Below are positions 17,166-26,518 of a DNA stretch of 64,000 nt, in pieces. The position numbers and the translations under genes are program-made. The notes under the pieces were generated by a model. That model saw only the letters and a list, made by a program, of their open reading frames with translations, did no database searches and was not told the DNA's origin. Location of the stretch: contig NZ_BDQY01000010.1 in NCBI RefSeq assembly GCF_002724055.1, forward strand, positions 1 through 64,000, read 5' to 3'. Origin of the DNA: Tepidibacter mesophilus (GTDB taxonomy: Bacteria; Bacillota; Clostridia; Peptostreptococcales; Peptostreptococcaceae). Each line of letters begins with the position of its first letter. Within the stretch, counting starts at the first letter, position 1.

Positions 17166-18089
17166 ATGCCGTTTATTATCTTGATTTTAAGCTTCATTAT
17201 TATAATTAAATCTGCAGATTTATTTATTGATGCCGCATCTGATTTAGGTTATTATTTAGGTATTTCACCTTTAATAGTAGGGTTAACAGTGGTAGCCTTT
17301 GGAACCAGTGCTCCTGAAGCTTCCGTTAATATTATTGCTTCCTTACAAAATAAAGGTGATATTTCGATTGGTAATATTGTTGGTAGCAATATTATTAATA
17401 TCGGAATTGTAATAGGAATAACAGCACTAATCTTTACAATTAAAGCCGAATGGTCGGCTATACGAATTGACATTCCCTTCGCTTTTCTTAGTAGCATAAT
17501 TTTTGTGTTTCTTGCACTTGATGGTTTATCAAATAAAGATGGTTTCATTCTTGCAATACTTTTCTTCATATATTTAAACTACTTATGGTTAACAAGTAAA
17601 TCTAGCTATAAGAAAAACGTAGATACAAAAAAGCAAGATATAAATCTAAGAAACATAATATTTTATTTATTAGTAGGAATAGTAGGTATTGCCTTTGCTG
17701 GACATTTAATTGTAGAGGCTAGTGTGAAAATAGCAATACTATTCGGTTTTAGTGAAGCTTTTATTGGACTAACAGCCATTTCATTTGGTACATCTTTGCC
17801 AGAATTAGTTACATGTCTTATGGCTTGTTATAAAAAAAATGCTAGCATCGCAATTGGTAATATGATTGGTAGCAATATATTCAATATACTATTAGTTCTA
17901 TCAATTTCATCGATTATTTCACCTATTCCTTTTAATCCTCAACTTACAATCGATTTAGTTTTCATGACGATTTTAACTCTTTTTCTATTCATATTCGCTT
18001 ATACTAACAAAAAAATTTCTCGTATAGAAGGCTTTCTTTTAGTAATATCCTATTTTATATATTTTTCTTTCATATACATACGTAGATAG
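17166..18089 (+). CDS. Calcium/sodium antiporter family protein (CaCA, YrbG-like)
   Basis: 307 aa with about ten membrane segments and two inverted repeats, each with the alpha motif: GTSAPEASVN with GSNIINIG (about 42-85) and GTSLPELVT with GSNIFNILL (about 205-250). These are the ion-binding regions of the CaCA superfamily, which exchanges cytoplasmic Ca2+ for Na+ or H+. RBS AAAGGAGGTTG gives a firm start. The exact ions are not determined by sequence. Confidence 0.92.
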   Translation: MPFIILILSFIIIIKSADLFIDAASDLGYYLGISPLIVGLTVVAFGTSAPEASVNIIASLQNKGDISIGNIVGSNIINIGIVIGITALIFTIKAEWSAIRIDIPFAFLSSIIFVFLALDGLSNKDGFILAILFFIYLNYLWLTSKSSYKKNVDTKKQDINLRNIIFYLLVGIVGIAFAGHLIVEASVKIAILFGFSEAFIGLTAISFGTSLPELVTCLMACYKKNASIAIGNMIGSNIFNILLVLSISSIISPIPFNPQLTIDLVFMTILTLFLFIFAYTNKKISRIEGFLLVISYFIYFSFIYIRR

Positions 18090-18258
18090 TAATGTTAATG
18101 ACATTCACCATATAAAATATCTATATTAAGTACATTAAAAAATAATGTTTACCCTTAAAGTTTGTCTGTATGGTAATTATTGTATTAATCTGTTTATTAG
18201 AATAAATAAACTGAAAATACTAATACTATCGTTAGACTAATTTAAAGGAGGTTTTAAT

Positions 18259-18426
18259 ATGCAAAATAATATAAATTCTAGTATTGGATGTACTGTAGAT
18301 GAATGTAAGTATCATGCTAAAACAGTTCAAAAGTGCAGTCTTGATGAAATTCAAGTAGTTAAGCATACAACTAATGCTACATCTAAAGAAGCTACTGATT
18401 GTGGAAGTTTTGAAAGAGAGCATTAA
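18259..18426 (+). CDS. DUF1540 small cysteine protein
   Basis: 55 aa with a strong RBS (AAAGGAGG, 8 bp before ATG). Four Cys lie in the order C-x4-C-x9-C...C (SIGCTVDECKYH, KCSL, DCGSF), the spacing I associate with DUF1540, a small probable metal-binding domain common in clostridia. It lies between the exchanger gene and ytrH and has its own terminator downstream. Function unknown. Confidence 0.75.
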   Translation: MQNNINSSIGCTVDECKYHAKTVQKCSLDEIQVVKHTTNATSKEATDCGSFEREH

Positions 18427-18491
18427 ATTTAAACATTGACTATAAAATATAACTTTTCACTAAAAACAAGGTAAAAATAGCATATAAAGAT

Positions 18492-18540
18492 GAGCTACAT
18501 TATGGATGTCAATTCCAAAATGTAGCTCTATTTATTTTTT
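18492..18540 (+). terminator. Terminator after the DUF1540 gene
   Basis: Stem GAGCTACATT with AATGTAGCTC, 17-nt loop, then TATTTATTTTTT. Confidence 0.8.
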
Positions 18541-18610
18541 AAACAATAAAATAAATTTGAAATAAAATTAATTTTCCTTACATATTCTAATAAAAAGCGC
18601 AAAGGTGGTT

Positions 18611-18949
18611 ATGAATGTGTTTTTTATTAATAATCTAATATATACATTTTTAATTGCATTAGGGGTAGTAATTGGTGCTAGCTTTTTTGCTGGAATTGGA
18701 GCTTTGATTAATAACCATCCTCCACTTAAAACTATGATTGATATATCGAGTTCAATTAAAGTTTGGGCAGTAGCTGTTAGCCTTGGAGGAACCTTCTCAT
18801 CATTTGAAATTATCGAACAAGGCATATTCAAAGGAGAAATCAAATCCGTAATAAAACAAGTAGCTTATATTATCTCTGCCCTTACTGGTGCAAATCTCGG
18901 ATATTTAATAATTAAGTTATTATGGAAGAGTGGAAAACTATGGAGATAA
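18611..18949 (+). CDS. ytrH: Sporulation protein YtrH
   Basis: 112 aa membrane protein with three hydrophobic segments; GASFFAGIGALINNHPPLKT (about 19-38) is the conserved stretch I know from YtrH. In Bacillus subtilis ytrH and ytrI are mother-cell genes (sigma-E) needed for efficient sporulation. The start at ATG 18611 follows AAAGGTGG; the GTG at 18605 overlaps that RBS. It overlaps ytrI by 10 bp. Confidence 0.85.
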   Translation: MNVFFINNLIYTFLIALGVVIGASFFAGIGALINNHPPLKTMIDISSSIKVWAVAVSLGGTFSSFEIIEQGIFKGEIKSVIKQVAYIISALTGANLGYLIIKLLWKSGKLWR

Positions 18950-19398
18950 TAAAACTAAAATATTTTATTTCAATAATATCAGGAATAATAATTGGATTAA
19001 TATTAGGATCATCTATTATTATTGCGTTAGTTAGTTATAGAGTTGACAGCTACTACGAAGAAATACAAAAGCTTAACATTTCAATAGAAGAAAGAGATGA
19101 ACGGTTAGAAAAACTTGAACAATCTTTAAATAATAAGAAATTAATACTTAAAGACATCGAGATTATATTAGCACACGAAGAGGATGAAATAGATAAAATT
19201 ACTATTGAGAAGTATGCTAAAGAGAAATATATTAAATTGTTAGGCCGTGAAGTAGAAACTATTGACGTTGATATAATAGAAGAAATTATTGATAAGAGAA
19301 TTTTCAAATTAAAAAACAAGGAGTATCAACTTGAAGTAACTAAAATCGTTTTGACAGATGTATTAAAAATTTGGATACAAACTAGACCAATAAATTGA
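18940..19398 (+). CDS. ytrI: Sporulation membrane protein YtrI
   Basis: 152 aa: one N-terminal membrane segment (about 8-30), then a coiled coil (about 35-75) and a small C-terminal domain, the YtrI layout. The start is placed at ATG 18940 inside the ytrH 3' end, with GAAGAGTGG upstream; an ATG at 18922 would add six residues. Coupled to ytrH, it probably acts in the engulfing mother-cell membrane (from the family). Confidence 0.8.
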   Translation: MEIIKLKYFISIISGIIIGLILGSSIIIALVSYRVDSYYEEIQKLNISIEERDERLEKLEQSLNNKKLILKDIEIILAHEEDEIDKITIEKYAKEKYIKLLGREVETIDVDIIEEIIDKRIFKLKNKEYQLEVTKIVLTDVLKIWIQTRPIN

Positions 19399-19417
19399 TT
19401 TAATTTTTTATTAAAAT

Positions 19418-19471
19418 AACCTTCTAAATGTGAACTATAAGTAATTTTCATTGTATCCACATTAGAAGGTT
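19418..19471. terminator. Bidirectional terminator between ytrI and gldA
   Basis: AACCTTCTAAATGTG pairs with CACATTAGAAGGTT (one bulge) around a long loop, with T-runs on both sides. The genes converge here. Confidence 0.7.
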
Positions 19472-19501
19472 ACTTTAATGCTTTATATTATTTTTATAAA
19501 T

Positions 19502-20596
19502 CTACGAAAGTTCTTTTCCTAATTTATCAGCTACTAATATAGCTGCATAAACATCATCAGCTGTCACCTGAAACGGCATATTATGAATTGTTTCTCCTTC
19601 AGCCACTGCTAATTCTGCTACTTGGAGCAATTTTTCTTTTGTTACATTGTGTGCATTTATATTTTCTAGTGTTACAGGAAGACCTACATTATTGCAAAAC
19701 TCTATCACTTCTTTAATCTCCTCCATAGGAGCATTCTCTAATACTAATTGAGCCAATGTTCCAAAAGCCACCTTTTCGCCATGAGAGAAATGATGACATT
19801 CTTCAAGTGCTGTTAAACCATTGTGAATTGAATGTGCAGCAGCCAATCCTCCACTTTCGGCTCCAACTCCACTTAAATAAGTATTTGCTTCAATAATTTT
19901 TTCTACTGATTCATTAGATACCTTATTTTCTACAGCTAGTTTTGCTTTTACTCCATTAGCAAGTAAAGTTTTATAGCATAGTTCAGATAAAGCGAAAGCT
20001 GCTTCTGTTACATGAGCACCTAGTAACGATAGTTCATTTGAACGTTTGCAAGCACGAGCTTCAAAATATGTTGCTAATGCATCTCCCATTCCTGAAACTA
20101 ATAATCGTGCTGGCGCTCCTGCAATTATTTTTGTATCCATAAGTACTACCGCTGGATTAGTTGGTAAAAATAAATACTCATCAAATACTCCTTCTTCTGT
20201 ATAAATTACTGTAAGAGCGGTACACGGTGCATCAGTAGATGCAATAGTTGGAACAACCATCACTGGATATTCAGTATAAAAAGCAATTGCTTTTGCTGTA
20301 TCGAGCGTTTTTCCGCCACCAATACCAACAATCATATCACAACCTTTTTCTTTAACAATGGCTTTTAAACGATTTATTTCTACTTTTGAGCATTCACCAT
20401 TAAACACTTCTATAACATACTCTCTATTATTTGAAGAATAACTTTCATCAACAGTATTTTTTGTTAATTCCATAACAAATGTGTCTGCAATAATAAACGG
20501 TTTTTTGGCAAAATTCTTTGTGTAATTCTCAATACGTGATAATTCACCATAACCTTGAACATATTTACTTGGACTATTAATAATTTTAGTTGACAT
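19502..20596 (-). CDS. gldA: Glycerol dehydrogenase
   Basis: 364 aa iron/zinc-type alcohol dehydrogenase; oxidises glycerol to dihydroxyacetone with NAD+. Visible are the NAD loop GIGGGKTLDTAKA (about 89-101), the metal ligands in SGMGDALATYFEA and two His sites (AAAHSIHNGLT, CHHFSHGEKVAFG). The start at 20596 follows AGGAGTGG; the frame extends nine codons upstream without RBS. A sigma-54 promoter lies just upstream and a sigma-54 activator gene is next, a strong sign of inducible control. Confidence 0.93.
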   Translation of the reverse strand: MSTKIINSPSKYVQGYGELSRIENYTKNFAKKPFIIADTFVMELTKNTVDESYSSNNREYVIEVFNGECSKVEINRLKAIVKEKGCDMIVGIGGGKTLDTAKAIAFYTEYPVMVVPTIASTDAPCTALTVIYTEEGVFDEYLFLPTNPAVVLMDTKIIAGAPARLLVSGMGDALATYFEARACKRSNELSLLGAHVTEAAFALSELCYKTLLANGVKAKLAVENKVSNESVEKIIEANTYLSGVGAESGGLAAAHSIHNGLTALEECHHFSHGEKVAFGTLAQLVLENAPMEEIKEVIEFCNNVGLPVTLENINAHNVTKEKLLQVAELAVAEGETIHNMPFQVTADDVYAAILVADKLGKELS

Positions 20597-20641
20597 TTCT
20601 TCCACTCCTATCATTTTATACATTTCTTATAACTATTAACT

Positions 20642-20657
20642 AGCAATACCTATGCCA
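20642..20657 (-). promoter_or_regulatory. Sigma-54 promoter of gldA
   Basis: The minus strand reads TGGCATAGGTATTGCT: GG and GC are 10 nt apart exactly as in the -24/-12 consensus (TGGCAC-N5-TTGCA). The start of transcription would lie near 20631, 35 bp before the gldA ATG. The adjacent gene encodes a sigma-54-dependent activator. Confidence 0.75.
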
Positions 20658-20922
20658 ACTTTAAAGAAATCATAATATATCAATTATTCATTAAATAATA
20701 TATACTATTATTTAAACTTATTTCAAAATAACTAGTTTTATAAAAAACATATTATATTATTTGTTTTTCAACGAATCACTAGTTGTAATTAATATTTTTA
20801 ATAGACTAAATAATTAAATATTTTAAAAAATAAAATTAGTTTATTCGATAAAAACATTTATTTCATCCTATATTAAAAGTCTAATATTAGTATAAAATCT
20901 CGGTTTAGGAAAAATCACGTCT

Positions 20923-20957
20923 CAAAATGGGATATCTTATATTTTTTTCCCATTTTG
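20923..20957. promoter_or_regulatory. Inverted repeat at the end of the activator gene, possible upstream activator site
   Basis: CAAAATGGGA and TCCCATTTTG form a perfect 10-bp inverted repeat with a 15-bp spacer, overlapping the last codons of the activator gene, about 270 bp upstream of the gldA sigma-54 promoter. That distance suits an enhancer site. No T-run follows on the minus strand, which makes a terminator less likely. The remaining part of the 340-bp gap (20658-20922) is AT-rich with nothing else I recognise. Confidence 0.4.
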
Positions 20958-22904
20958 GGATAAATCAATATTGTATTCTTTTATTTTTCTATACATGGAT
21001 GATTTCCCAATATTAATAAGTATGCTTGCTTTAATAACATTTCCATTACAACGCTTTAATGCTTCAATAATCAATTCTTTTTCCATTTGTTTTAAAGTTT
21101 TTATTTCTAAATCACCTTTGCATTTTGTTGTAAAATAAGTATCATTATTAATAGTATTTGACATGTATTCTGGCAATAATGAAGAATCGATACATTCACT
21201 ATCAGATATATAATAAGCTCTTTGTATTACATTTTGTAATTCTCTTAAATTTCCATTCCAAACATATTTTTTAATATTAGCTAAAAAAGCTCTATCAAAA
21301 TACTTATTTTGTCTGCAATTATTCTCATTTAATTTATTTAAAAAATAATGTGAGCAATGTATAATATCTTCAGGACGTTCTCTTAATGACGGAATATGTA
21401 TTTTTAAAACATTTAATCTATAAAATAAATCACCTCTAAAATTTTTTTTCTGTACCTCATCATATAAATTTCTATTGGTAGCTGCTACAATTCGTACATC
21501 TAATTTCCTCTCATAAGTACCACCAATCCTTGTCACTACATAATTATCTAAAACACGGAGTAATTTTGCTTGTATTTCTAATGGCAACTCACCAATTTCA
21601 TCTAAAAATATAGTTCCTTTATTAGCTAATTCAAACTTACCAGGTTTTCCTTCTTTAGACGCCCCTGTAAATGAACCTTTTTCATATCCGAAAAACTCAC
21701 TCTCAACCAATTCTTTAGGGAGTGCAGCACAATTGATTGCAACAAAAGGTCCACTACTTCTAGGACTGCTACTATGAATAGAGTGAGCAAATAACTCTTT
21801 TCCTGTACCACTCTCTCCTTGAATTAAAACTGGACAATCATTTTGAGCCATTTTTTTTGCAGTCTCAATCAATGAAATTAATTTAGGATTTATCGTTACT
21901 ATATTATCGAAATTATAACTAGAAGAATTACCAACTACTTTATTGACAACAGCTCTAACTATATCAAGTTTTTTTAATGAGATAACAACACCAAAATACG
22001 TATTTTTTTCAATTGCTGGTGAAATAGTAAGACTACATTCGATTATTTTTTTTCCTACATATAAAGTTATCTCACTATATTTTATAGTACTGTTCATGTT
22101 AAAAATATCATTATCCTTTAATATATCCTTTAATAAATAGTTAACATCAATAGTATTCATTTGCTCTTTAGATACTTTTAAAATTTCGCATATCTTTGTA
22201 TTGAAATTTTTTATCTTATAATTAGTTCCTAGTATCAAAATTCCATCTTCAATGGAATCAAATGATACGTCAATCCATTTTCTATGTTCAATTATTGAAA
22301 GTTGATTTTGAATTGCATTTGCAGCTGCAACTACTATTCCTAGTGTATGAGGATGAAAATCATAAAAATCTCCAGATAAATCAATAATTCCTATAAGTTT
22401 TCCTTCATTATTATGAATTGGAGCTGCCGAACAAGTCCAACCATGTTGATCCTTACAATAATGTTCAGCACCTAAAGTTTGAATCGGCTTGTCCAAATTT
22501 AAGCATGTTCCAATAGCATTTGTTCCAACATTTTGTTCAGTCCATTGGCAACCCTTTATAAAATTTAATTCATCTCTTTTCCCCATTGCTAATTTATTCC
22601 ATATAGTCTCAATTATAACTCCATTTTCATCACATAATATAATAGCATAGTTAGAATCTTTTACAATATTATGCAAATCCATCATAATAGGTTTTGAGAC
22701 CTCAATTAGTTGTCTATTTTTCTTTAAAATATTCTCAAATTCTTCTTTAGGAATTAATTTTCCACATCCTTTATTATAGTCCACCTTATATTTTTTGCAC
22801 CTTTTCCATGAATCTAATATTTCAGTTCTTATATGAAATGAATTTTCTCTTTCTTCAATAAAATTTTCCCAAGCTAATCTAGTTTCTTCAATTCTTCCTG
22901 TCAT
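20937..22904 (-). CDS. Sigma-54-dependent transcriptional activator, DhaR/AcoR type
   Basis: 655 aa: N-terminal GAF region (about 55-200, with CSAAPIHNNEGKLIGIIDLS), PAS-like region (about 210-310), AAA+ domain (about 335-560) and a Fis-type HTH (about 610-645). Walker A is GESGTGKE, and the sigma-54 contact loop reads GSFTGA instead of the commonest GAFTGA. Such proteins switch on glycerol or acetoin catabolic genes; here gldA with a sigma-54 promoter is immediately downstream, so gldA is the likely target. RBS GAGGAG precedes the ATG. Confidence 0.9.
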   Translation of the reverse strand: MTGRIEETRLAWENFIEERENSFHIRTEILDSWKRCKKYKVDYNKGCGKLIPKEEFENILKKNRQLIEVSKPIMMDLHNIVKDSNYAIILCDENGVIIETIWNKLAMGKRDELNFIKGCQWTEQNVGTNAIGTCLNLDKPIQTLGAEHYCKDQHGWTCSAAPIHNNEGKLIGIIDLSGDFYDFHPHTLGIVVAAANAIQNQLSIIEHRKWIDVSFDSIEDGILILGTNYKIKNFNTKICEILKVSKEQMNTIDVNYLLKDILKDNDIFNMNSTIKYSEITLYVGKKIIECSLTISPAIEKNTYFGVVISLKKLDIVRAVVNKVVGNSSSYNFDNIVTINPKLISLIETAKKMAQNDCPVLIQGESGTGKELFAHSIHSSSPRSSGPFVAINCAALPKELVESEFFGYEKGSFTGASKEGKPGKFELANKGTIFLDEIGELPLEIQAKLLRVLDNYVVTRIGGTYERKLDVRIVAATNRNLYDEVQKKNFRGDLFYRLNVLKIHIPSLRERPEDIIHCSHYFLNKLNENNCRQNKYFDRAFLANIKKYVWNGNLRELQNVIQRAYYISDSECIDSSLLPEYMSNTINNDTYFTTKCKGDLEIKTLKQMEKELIIEALKRCNGNVIKASILINIGKSSMYRKIKEYNIDLSQNGKKI

Positions 22905-23042
22905 ATTAACTCCTCTACAAAAAATATTTTAATATTAATAATATTTATAGGTACTTAATATTAATAATACCATACTTATCAAGAGTGTAATAAATACACA
23001 AATTATTCAAATCTTAATCTATTTTATAAATATACCCAATAT

Positions 23043-23078
23043 AAAAAAAAGCTAGCATAAAAATGCTAGCTTTTTTTT
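23043..23078 (-). terminator. Terminator of the transketolase operon
   Basis: AAAAAAAAGCTAGCAT with its exact complement, four-base loop, and T-runs in both directions; five bases beyond the transketolase stop at 23083. Confidence 0.9.
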
Positions 23079-23082
23079 ATTA

Positions 23083-24009
23083 TTAAATACTTTCTTTAAC
23101 TGCTTTAACTATATCATTAGCTGTTAAACCATACTTTTCTAATAAATCATTAGGAGTTCCTGACTCCCCAAAAGTATCCTTAACTCCAACTTTCTTAACT
23201 TTCACTGGACAATTCTCAGTTACAACTTCACTAACTGCAGACCCTAGCCCACCTATTACACTGTGCTCTTCTGCTGTTATTATAGCTTTTGTTTCTTTAG
23301 CAGCTTTTATTATTATATCAGTGTCTATAGGCTTTATAGTAGGCATATTTATAACTCTTAAAGATATACCTTCTTCTTTTAACATATCATGAGCCTTCAT
23401 AGCTTCATTTACCATTATTCCACAAGCGATTACAGTAGCATCTGTTCCTTCTAGAACTTCAACTCCCTTACCGATTTCGAATTTATAGTTTTCATCAAAT
23501 ATAGTAGGTACTGCTGATCTACCTAATCTTACATAAACTGGTCCATTATATTTAGCTACTTCAAATATAATTTGTTCTGTTTCTACTCCATCAGCTGGAA
23601 CTATTACTGTCATATTAGGAATAGATCTCATTATAGCCATATCCTCTACTGATTGGTGAGATGCTCCATCTTCTCCAACTGTAAGACCTGCATGAGTTGC
23701 ACATACTTTTACATTTAATTTAGGATAACAAACGGAGTTTCTTATTACCTCAAAAGCTCTACCAGCTGCAAACATTGCAAAAGTACTTGCAAAAGGAATT
23801 TTCCCAGCAGTTGACATTCCAGCTGCTGCTCCAATTAAGTTTTGCTCTGCTATTCCCATATTGAAAAATCTATCTGGGAAATTCTTTTGGAAATCCGCTG
23901 TTTTTGTAGATTTTGAAAGATCTGCATCAAATACTACTACATTTTCGTTCATTTGTCCAAGTTTAACAAGGGCATTACCATAAGCTTCTCTTGTTGCTAT
24001 TTTTTTCAT
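23083..24009 (-). CDS. Transketolase, C-terminal subunit
   Basis: 308 aa with the transketolase pyrimidine-binding domain (about 5-165; AEQNLIGAAAGMSTAGKIPF contains the catalytic Glu) and C-terminal domain (about 185-300). Together with the N-terminal subunit it moves two-carbon ketol units in the pentose phosphate pathway using TPP. Its ATG overlaps the stop of the upstream subunit by one base, so the halves are coupled. Such split enzymes are common in clostridia and archaea. Confidence 0.93.
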   Translation of the reverse strand: MKKIATREAYGNALVKLGQMNENVVVFDADLSKSTKTADFQKNFPDRFFNMGIAEQNLIGAAAGMSTAGKIPFASTFAMFAAGRAFEVIRNSVCYPKLNVKVCATHAGLTVGEDGASHQSVEDMAIMRSIPNMTVIVPADGVETEQIIFEVAKYNGPVYVRLGRSAVPTIFDENYKFEIGKGVEVLEGTDATVIACGIMVNEAMKAHDMLKEEGISLRVINMPTIKPIDTDIIIKAAKETKAIITAEEHSVIGGLGSAVSEVVTENCPVKVKKVGVKDTFGESGTPNDLLEKYGLTANDIVKAVKESI

Positions 24010-24830
24010 TACTTAACACCTCCTAATTCTTTTAAAGCTACTTCAAGATCTTCATCGCTAGGAGCTGTTCCATGCCATCCAGCTTGATTTTCCATGAATG
24101 AAACGCCTTTACCTTTAACAGTTTTAGCTATTACTATAGTAGGTTTTCCTACTGTTTCTCTAGCTGAATCAAGCGATGCAAATATTTGATCAAAATCATG
24201 TCCATCTATTTCTATTACATTCCATCCAAAAGCTTTGAATTTATCAACAACTGGATAGATATTCATTACATCTTCATTTTTACCATCAATTTGAAGTCCA
24301 TTAAAATCTAAGAAAGTAACTAAGTTATCTAATTTATAGTGAGCAGCACTCATAGCAGCTTCCCATACTAAACCTTCTTGAATCTCTCCATCTCCAAGTA
24401 TAGTATATACTCTCCAAGGAGCATTATCCATCTTAGATGCCATAGCCATACCACAAGCAGCAGAGAATCCTTGTCCTAAAGATCCTGTCGACATCTCAAC
24501 CCCAGGAGTTCCTTTCATGTCAGGATGTCCTTGGAGCATAGAATTTATCTTTCTTAACTTCATTAACTCTTTCTTTTCAAAATATCCTTTTTCAGCAAGA
24601 GCACTATATAAAACAGGAGCAGCATGTCCTTTTGATAATACAAATCTATCTCTATCTTCCTTCTTAGGATTTTGAGAATCTATATTCATCTCGTCAAAAT
24701 ATAAAGCTGTAACTATTTCAACACAAGATAAAGAACCTCCTGGATGACCTGATTTTGATTCATTAATCATTTGAACTATATTCTTTCTTACACTAGTAGC
24801 AATTTGTTTTAATTCATTATGATCTCTCAT
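24009..24830 (-). CDS. Transketolase, N-terminal (TPP-binding) subunit
   Basis: 273 aa corresponding to the TPP-diphosphate-binding domain: [12 protein letters not shown] (about 30), [13 protein letters not shown], and the [14 protein letters not shown] Mg/TPP motif (about 147-160). It forms the active site with the next gene's product. It is 59 bp downstream of the yitT-like gene on the same strand with no terminator between, so it may share that transcript. Confidence 0.94.
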   Translation of the reverse strand: MRDHNELKQIATSVRKNIVQMINESKSGHPGGSLSCVEIVTALYFDEMNIDSQNPKKEDRDRFVLSKGHAAPVLYSALAEKGYFEKKELMKLRKINSMLQGHPDMKGTPGVEMSTGSLGQGFSAACGMAMASKMDNAPWRVYTILGDGEIQEGLVWEAAMSAAHYKLDNLVTFLDFNGLQIDGKNEDVMNIYPVVDKFKAFGWNVIEIDGHDFDQIFASLDSARETVGKPTIVIAKTVKGKGVSFMENQAGWHGTAPSDEDLEVALKELGGVK

Positions 24831-24889
24831 TTATTACCCTCCTTTTTATATTTTAACTAATAATATATATTTTAAAAATTTAACTAACT

Positions 24890-25756
24890 TTATGTTCTTA
24901 TAGGTTTAAAACCTTCACCTAAAACTTCATGTACATTTGCAACCATTATAAATGCATTTTCATCTACATCTTTTACTATATCTTTTAATTTTACCTCTTG
25001 AGTTCTATCAACTACTACCAGCAATACATTTTTATCTTTCTTTGTGTACATTCCTTTCCCATTTAAAGAAGTAACTCCCCTTCCTAGGTTTTGCATTATT
25101 TCACCACTTATTTCATCTGGTTTTGATGATATTACAAAGAAAGCTTTAGAATAACCCATACCTTCGATTATAAAATCTGCCATTTTAACAAGTATGTAAA
25201 GAGCAATTATAGAGTATAGAGATGTTTCGACATTTCTGTTTACAAAGCCGGCAAGTGCTACTATACATAGGTCTATACACATCATCAGCTTTGGTGTACT
25301 TATATTAGGAAAGTATTTATTTAGTATTGCCCCTGCTAAATCTGTTCCACCTGTAGTTCCTCCTGATTTAAAGACAAGACCTATTCCAACACCTGCAATA
25401 AGACCTCCGTATATAGTCGATAGTAACATATCATTAGTAGGTATATATCCATGAGAGGTTTTTGCAATGACTTCTATAAAAAATGATAATGCCAATGTAG
25501 CATATCCTGTTTTTGCTCCGAAAGCTTTTCCAAGAATTATAACTCCAGCTATAAAAAGTGGTATATTTATAACTAGATTTGTTACCGAAATAGATATGCC
25601 TGTAATTTTTTTAATAACTATAGCAAGACCTGTGACTCCACCAGGTGCTATTGTATGTGGAGCTAAAAACATAACTATTGCTAATCCCATTAAAGCACAT
25701 CCAATAGTTATAAGTATATATTCGATTAATATAGTACTCCAGTGCTTTTTTTTCAT
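24890..25756 (-). CDS. YitT family membrane protein (DUF161 and DUF2179)
   Basis: 288 aa: five or six membrane segments (about 10-190, with the family phrases APGGVTGLAIVI and GGTTGGTDL) and a cytoplasmic C-terminal DUF2179 domain (about 205-285). Function is not established for this family. It starts 18 bp after the tagA-like gene ends, placing it in the wall-polymer transcription unit. Confidence 0.9.
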   Translation of the reverse strand: MKKKHWSTILIEYILITIGCALMGLAIVMFLAPHTIAPGGVTGLAIVIKKITGISISVTNLVINIPLFIAGVIILGKAFGAKTGYATLALSFFIEVIAKTSHGYIPTNDMLLSTIYGGLIAGVGIGLVFKSGGTTGGTDLAGAILNKYFPNISTPKLMMCIDLCIVALAGFVNRNVETSLYSIIALYILVKMADFIIEGMGYSKAFFVISSKPDEISGEIMQNLGRGVTSLNGKGMYTKKDKNVLLVVVDRTQEVKLKDIVKDVDENAFIMVANVHEVLGEGFKPIRT

Positions 25757-25774
25757 ATTCCACTGCCCCTTTGT

Positions 25775-26518
25775 CTATTTTTTGATCATCACTTGTACAA
25801 TGAATTTTGGGAGTAACATCATCCTTTTATATCTCCATGGCTCTTTTACAAGCCTATACAACCATTCAAGTCCAAACTTTTGATAAACCTCTGGTGCTCT
25901 TTTGACTTCTCCCGCATATACATCAACGCTTCCTCCAACACCCATAAAAACAGATGTATTTACCTCATCCTTATACTTTTGAATCCATAATTCTTGTTTT
26001 GGAGCCCCAAACGCAACAAATAATATATCAGGTTTTAATTCATTTATTTTTCTTATAACTTCTTTTTCCTCATCATGACCTTCATGTCCTATATGATGAC
26101 CTTTGAAGTAGCCATGGTGAGCTCCTGAATTCTTTATATTTGGGTATTTTCCAACTATATTCTCAACTGCTCTATCAGCAACTCCAGGCTTTCCACCTAA
26201 TATAAATATAGACTTATTGTTTTCATTACAGTAATTAAGTATATTCTCCATAAGATCAATTCCTGTAACTCTTTCCTTTAAAGGATTTTTTATTATTTTA
26301 GAAGCAATTACAAGTCCTATTCCGTCTGGTATAACAAGATCTGCCTCTTTTATTATATTTAAAAATTGTTCATCATCCTTAGCCATCATAACTATTTCAC
26401 TATTTGGTGTTACTATAATGTTTTTTTTGTTATTACCAAAAAATGTACTCGATGCATTTAACGCTTCATTCATATCTACTTTATGTACTGGAACTCCTAA
26501 TATATTAATTCTTTCCAA
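25775..26518 (-). CDS. tagA: WecG/TagA/CpsF family glycosyltransferase
   Basis: 247 aa. Matches the TagA family: VTPNSEIVMMA near 35-45, DGIGLVIAS, and FVAFGAPKQELWI (about 155). Family members add N-acetylmannosamine to lipid-linked GlcNAc, the linkage step of wall polymers. The start is assigned to TTG 26518, preceded by GAGGTG; an ATG at 26539 has no RBS. It overlaps the csaB end by 14 bp. The genes for the preceding steps (tagO, wecB) are at 42963-45157. Confidence 0.88.
   Translation of the reverse strand: MERINILGVPVHKVDMNEALNASSTFFGNNKKNIIVTPNSEIVMMAKDDEQFLNIIKEADLVIPDGIGLVIASKIIKNPLKERVTGIDLMENILNYCNENNKSIFILGGKPGVADRAVENIVGKYPNIKNSGAHHGYFKGHHIGHEGHDEEKEVIRKINELKPDILFVAFGAPKQELWIQKYKDEVNTSVFMGVGGSVDVYAGEVKRAPEVYQKFGLEWLYRLVKEPWRYKRMMLLPKFIVQVMIKK

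Noticed and set aside
18232-18423. Minus-strand open frame of 63 codons
   Set aside because: It is the antisense shadow of the DUF1540 gene, which has a strong RBS and conserved Cys spacing on the plus strand.
20923-20957. Intrinsic terminator of the sigma-54 activator gene
   Set aside because: The inverted repeat is perfect but not followed by a T-run on the minus strand; kept as a possible activator site.
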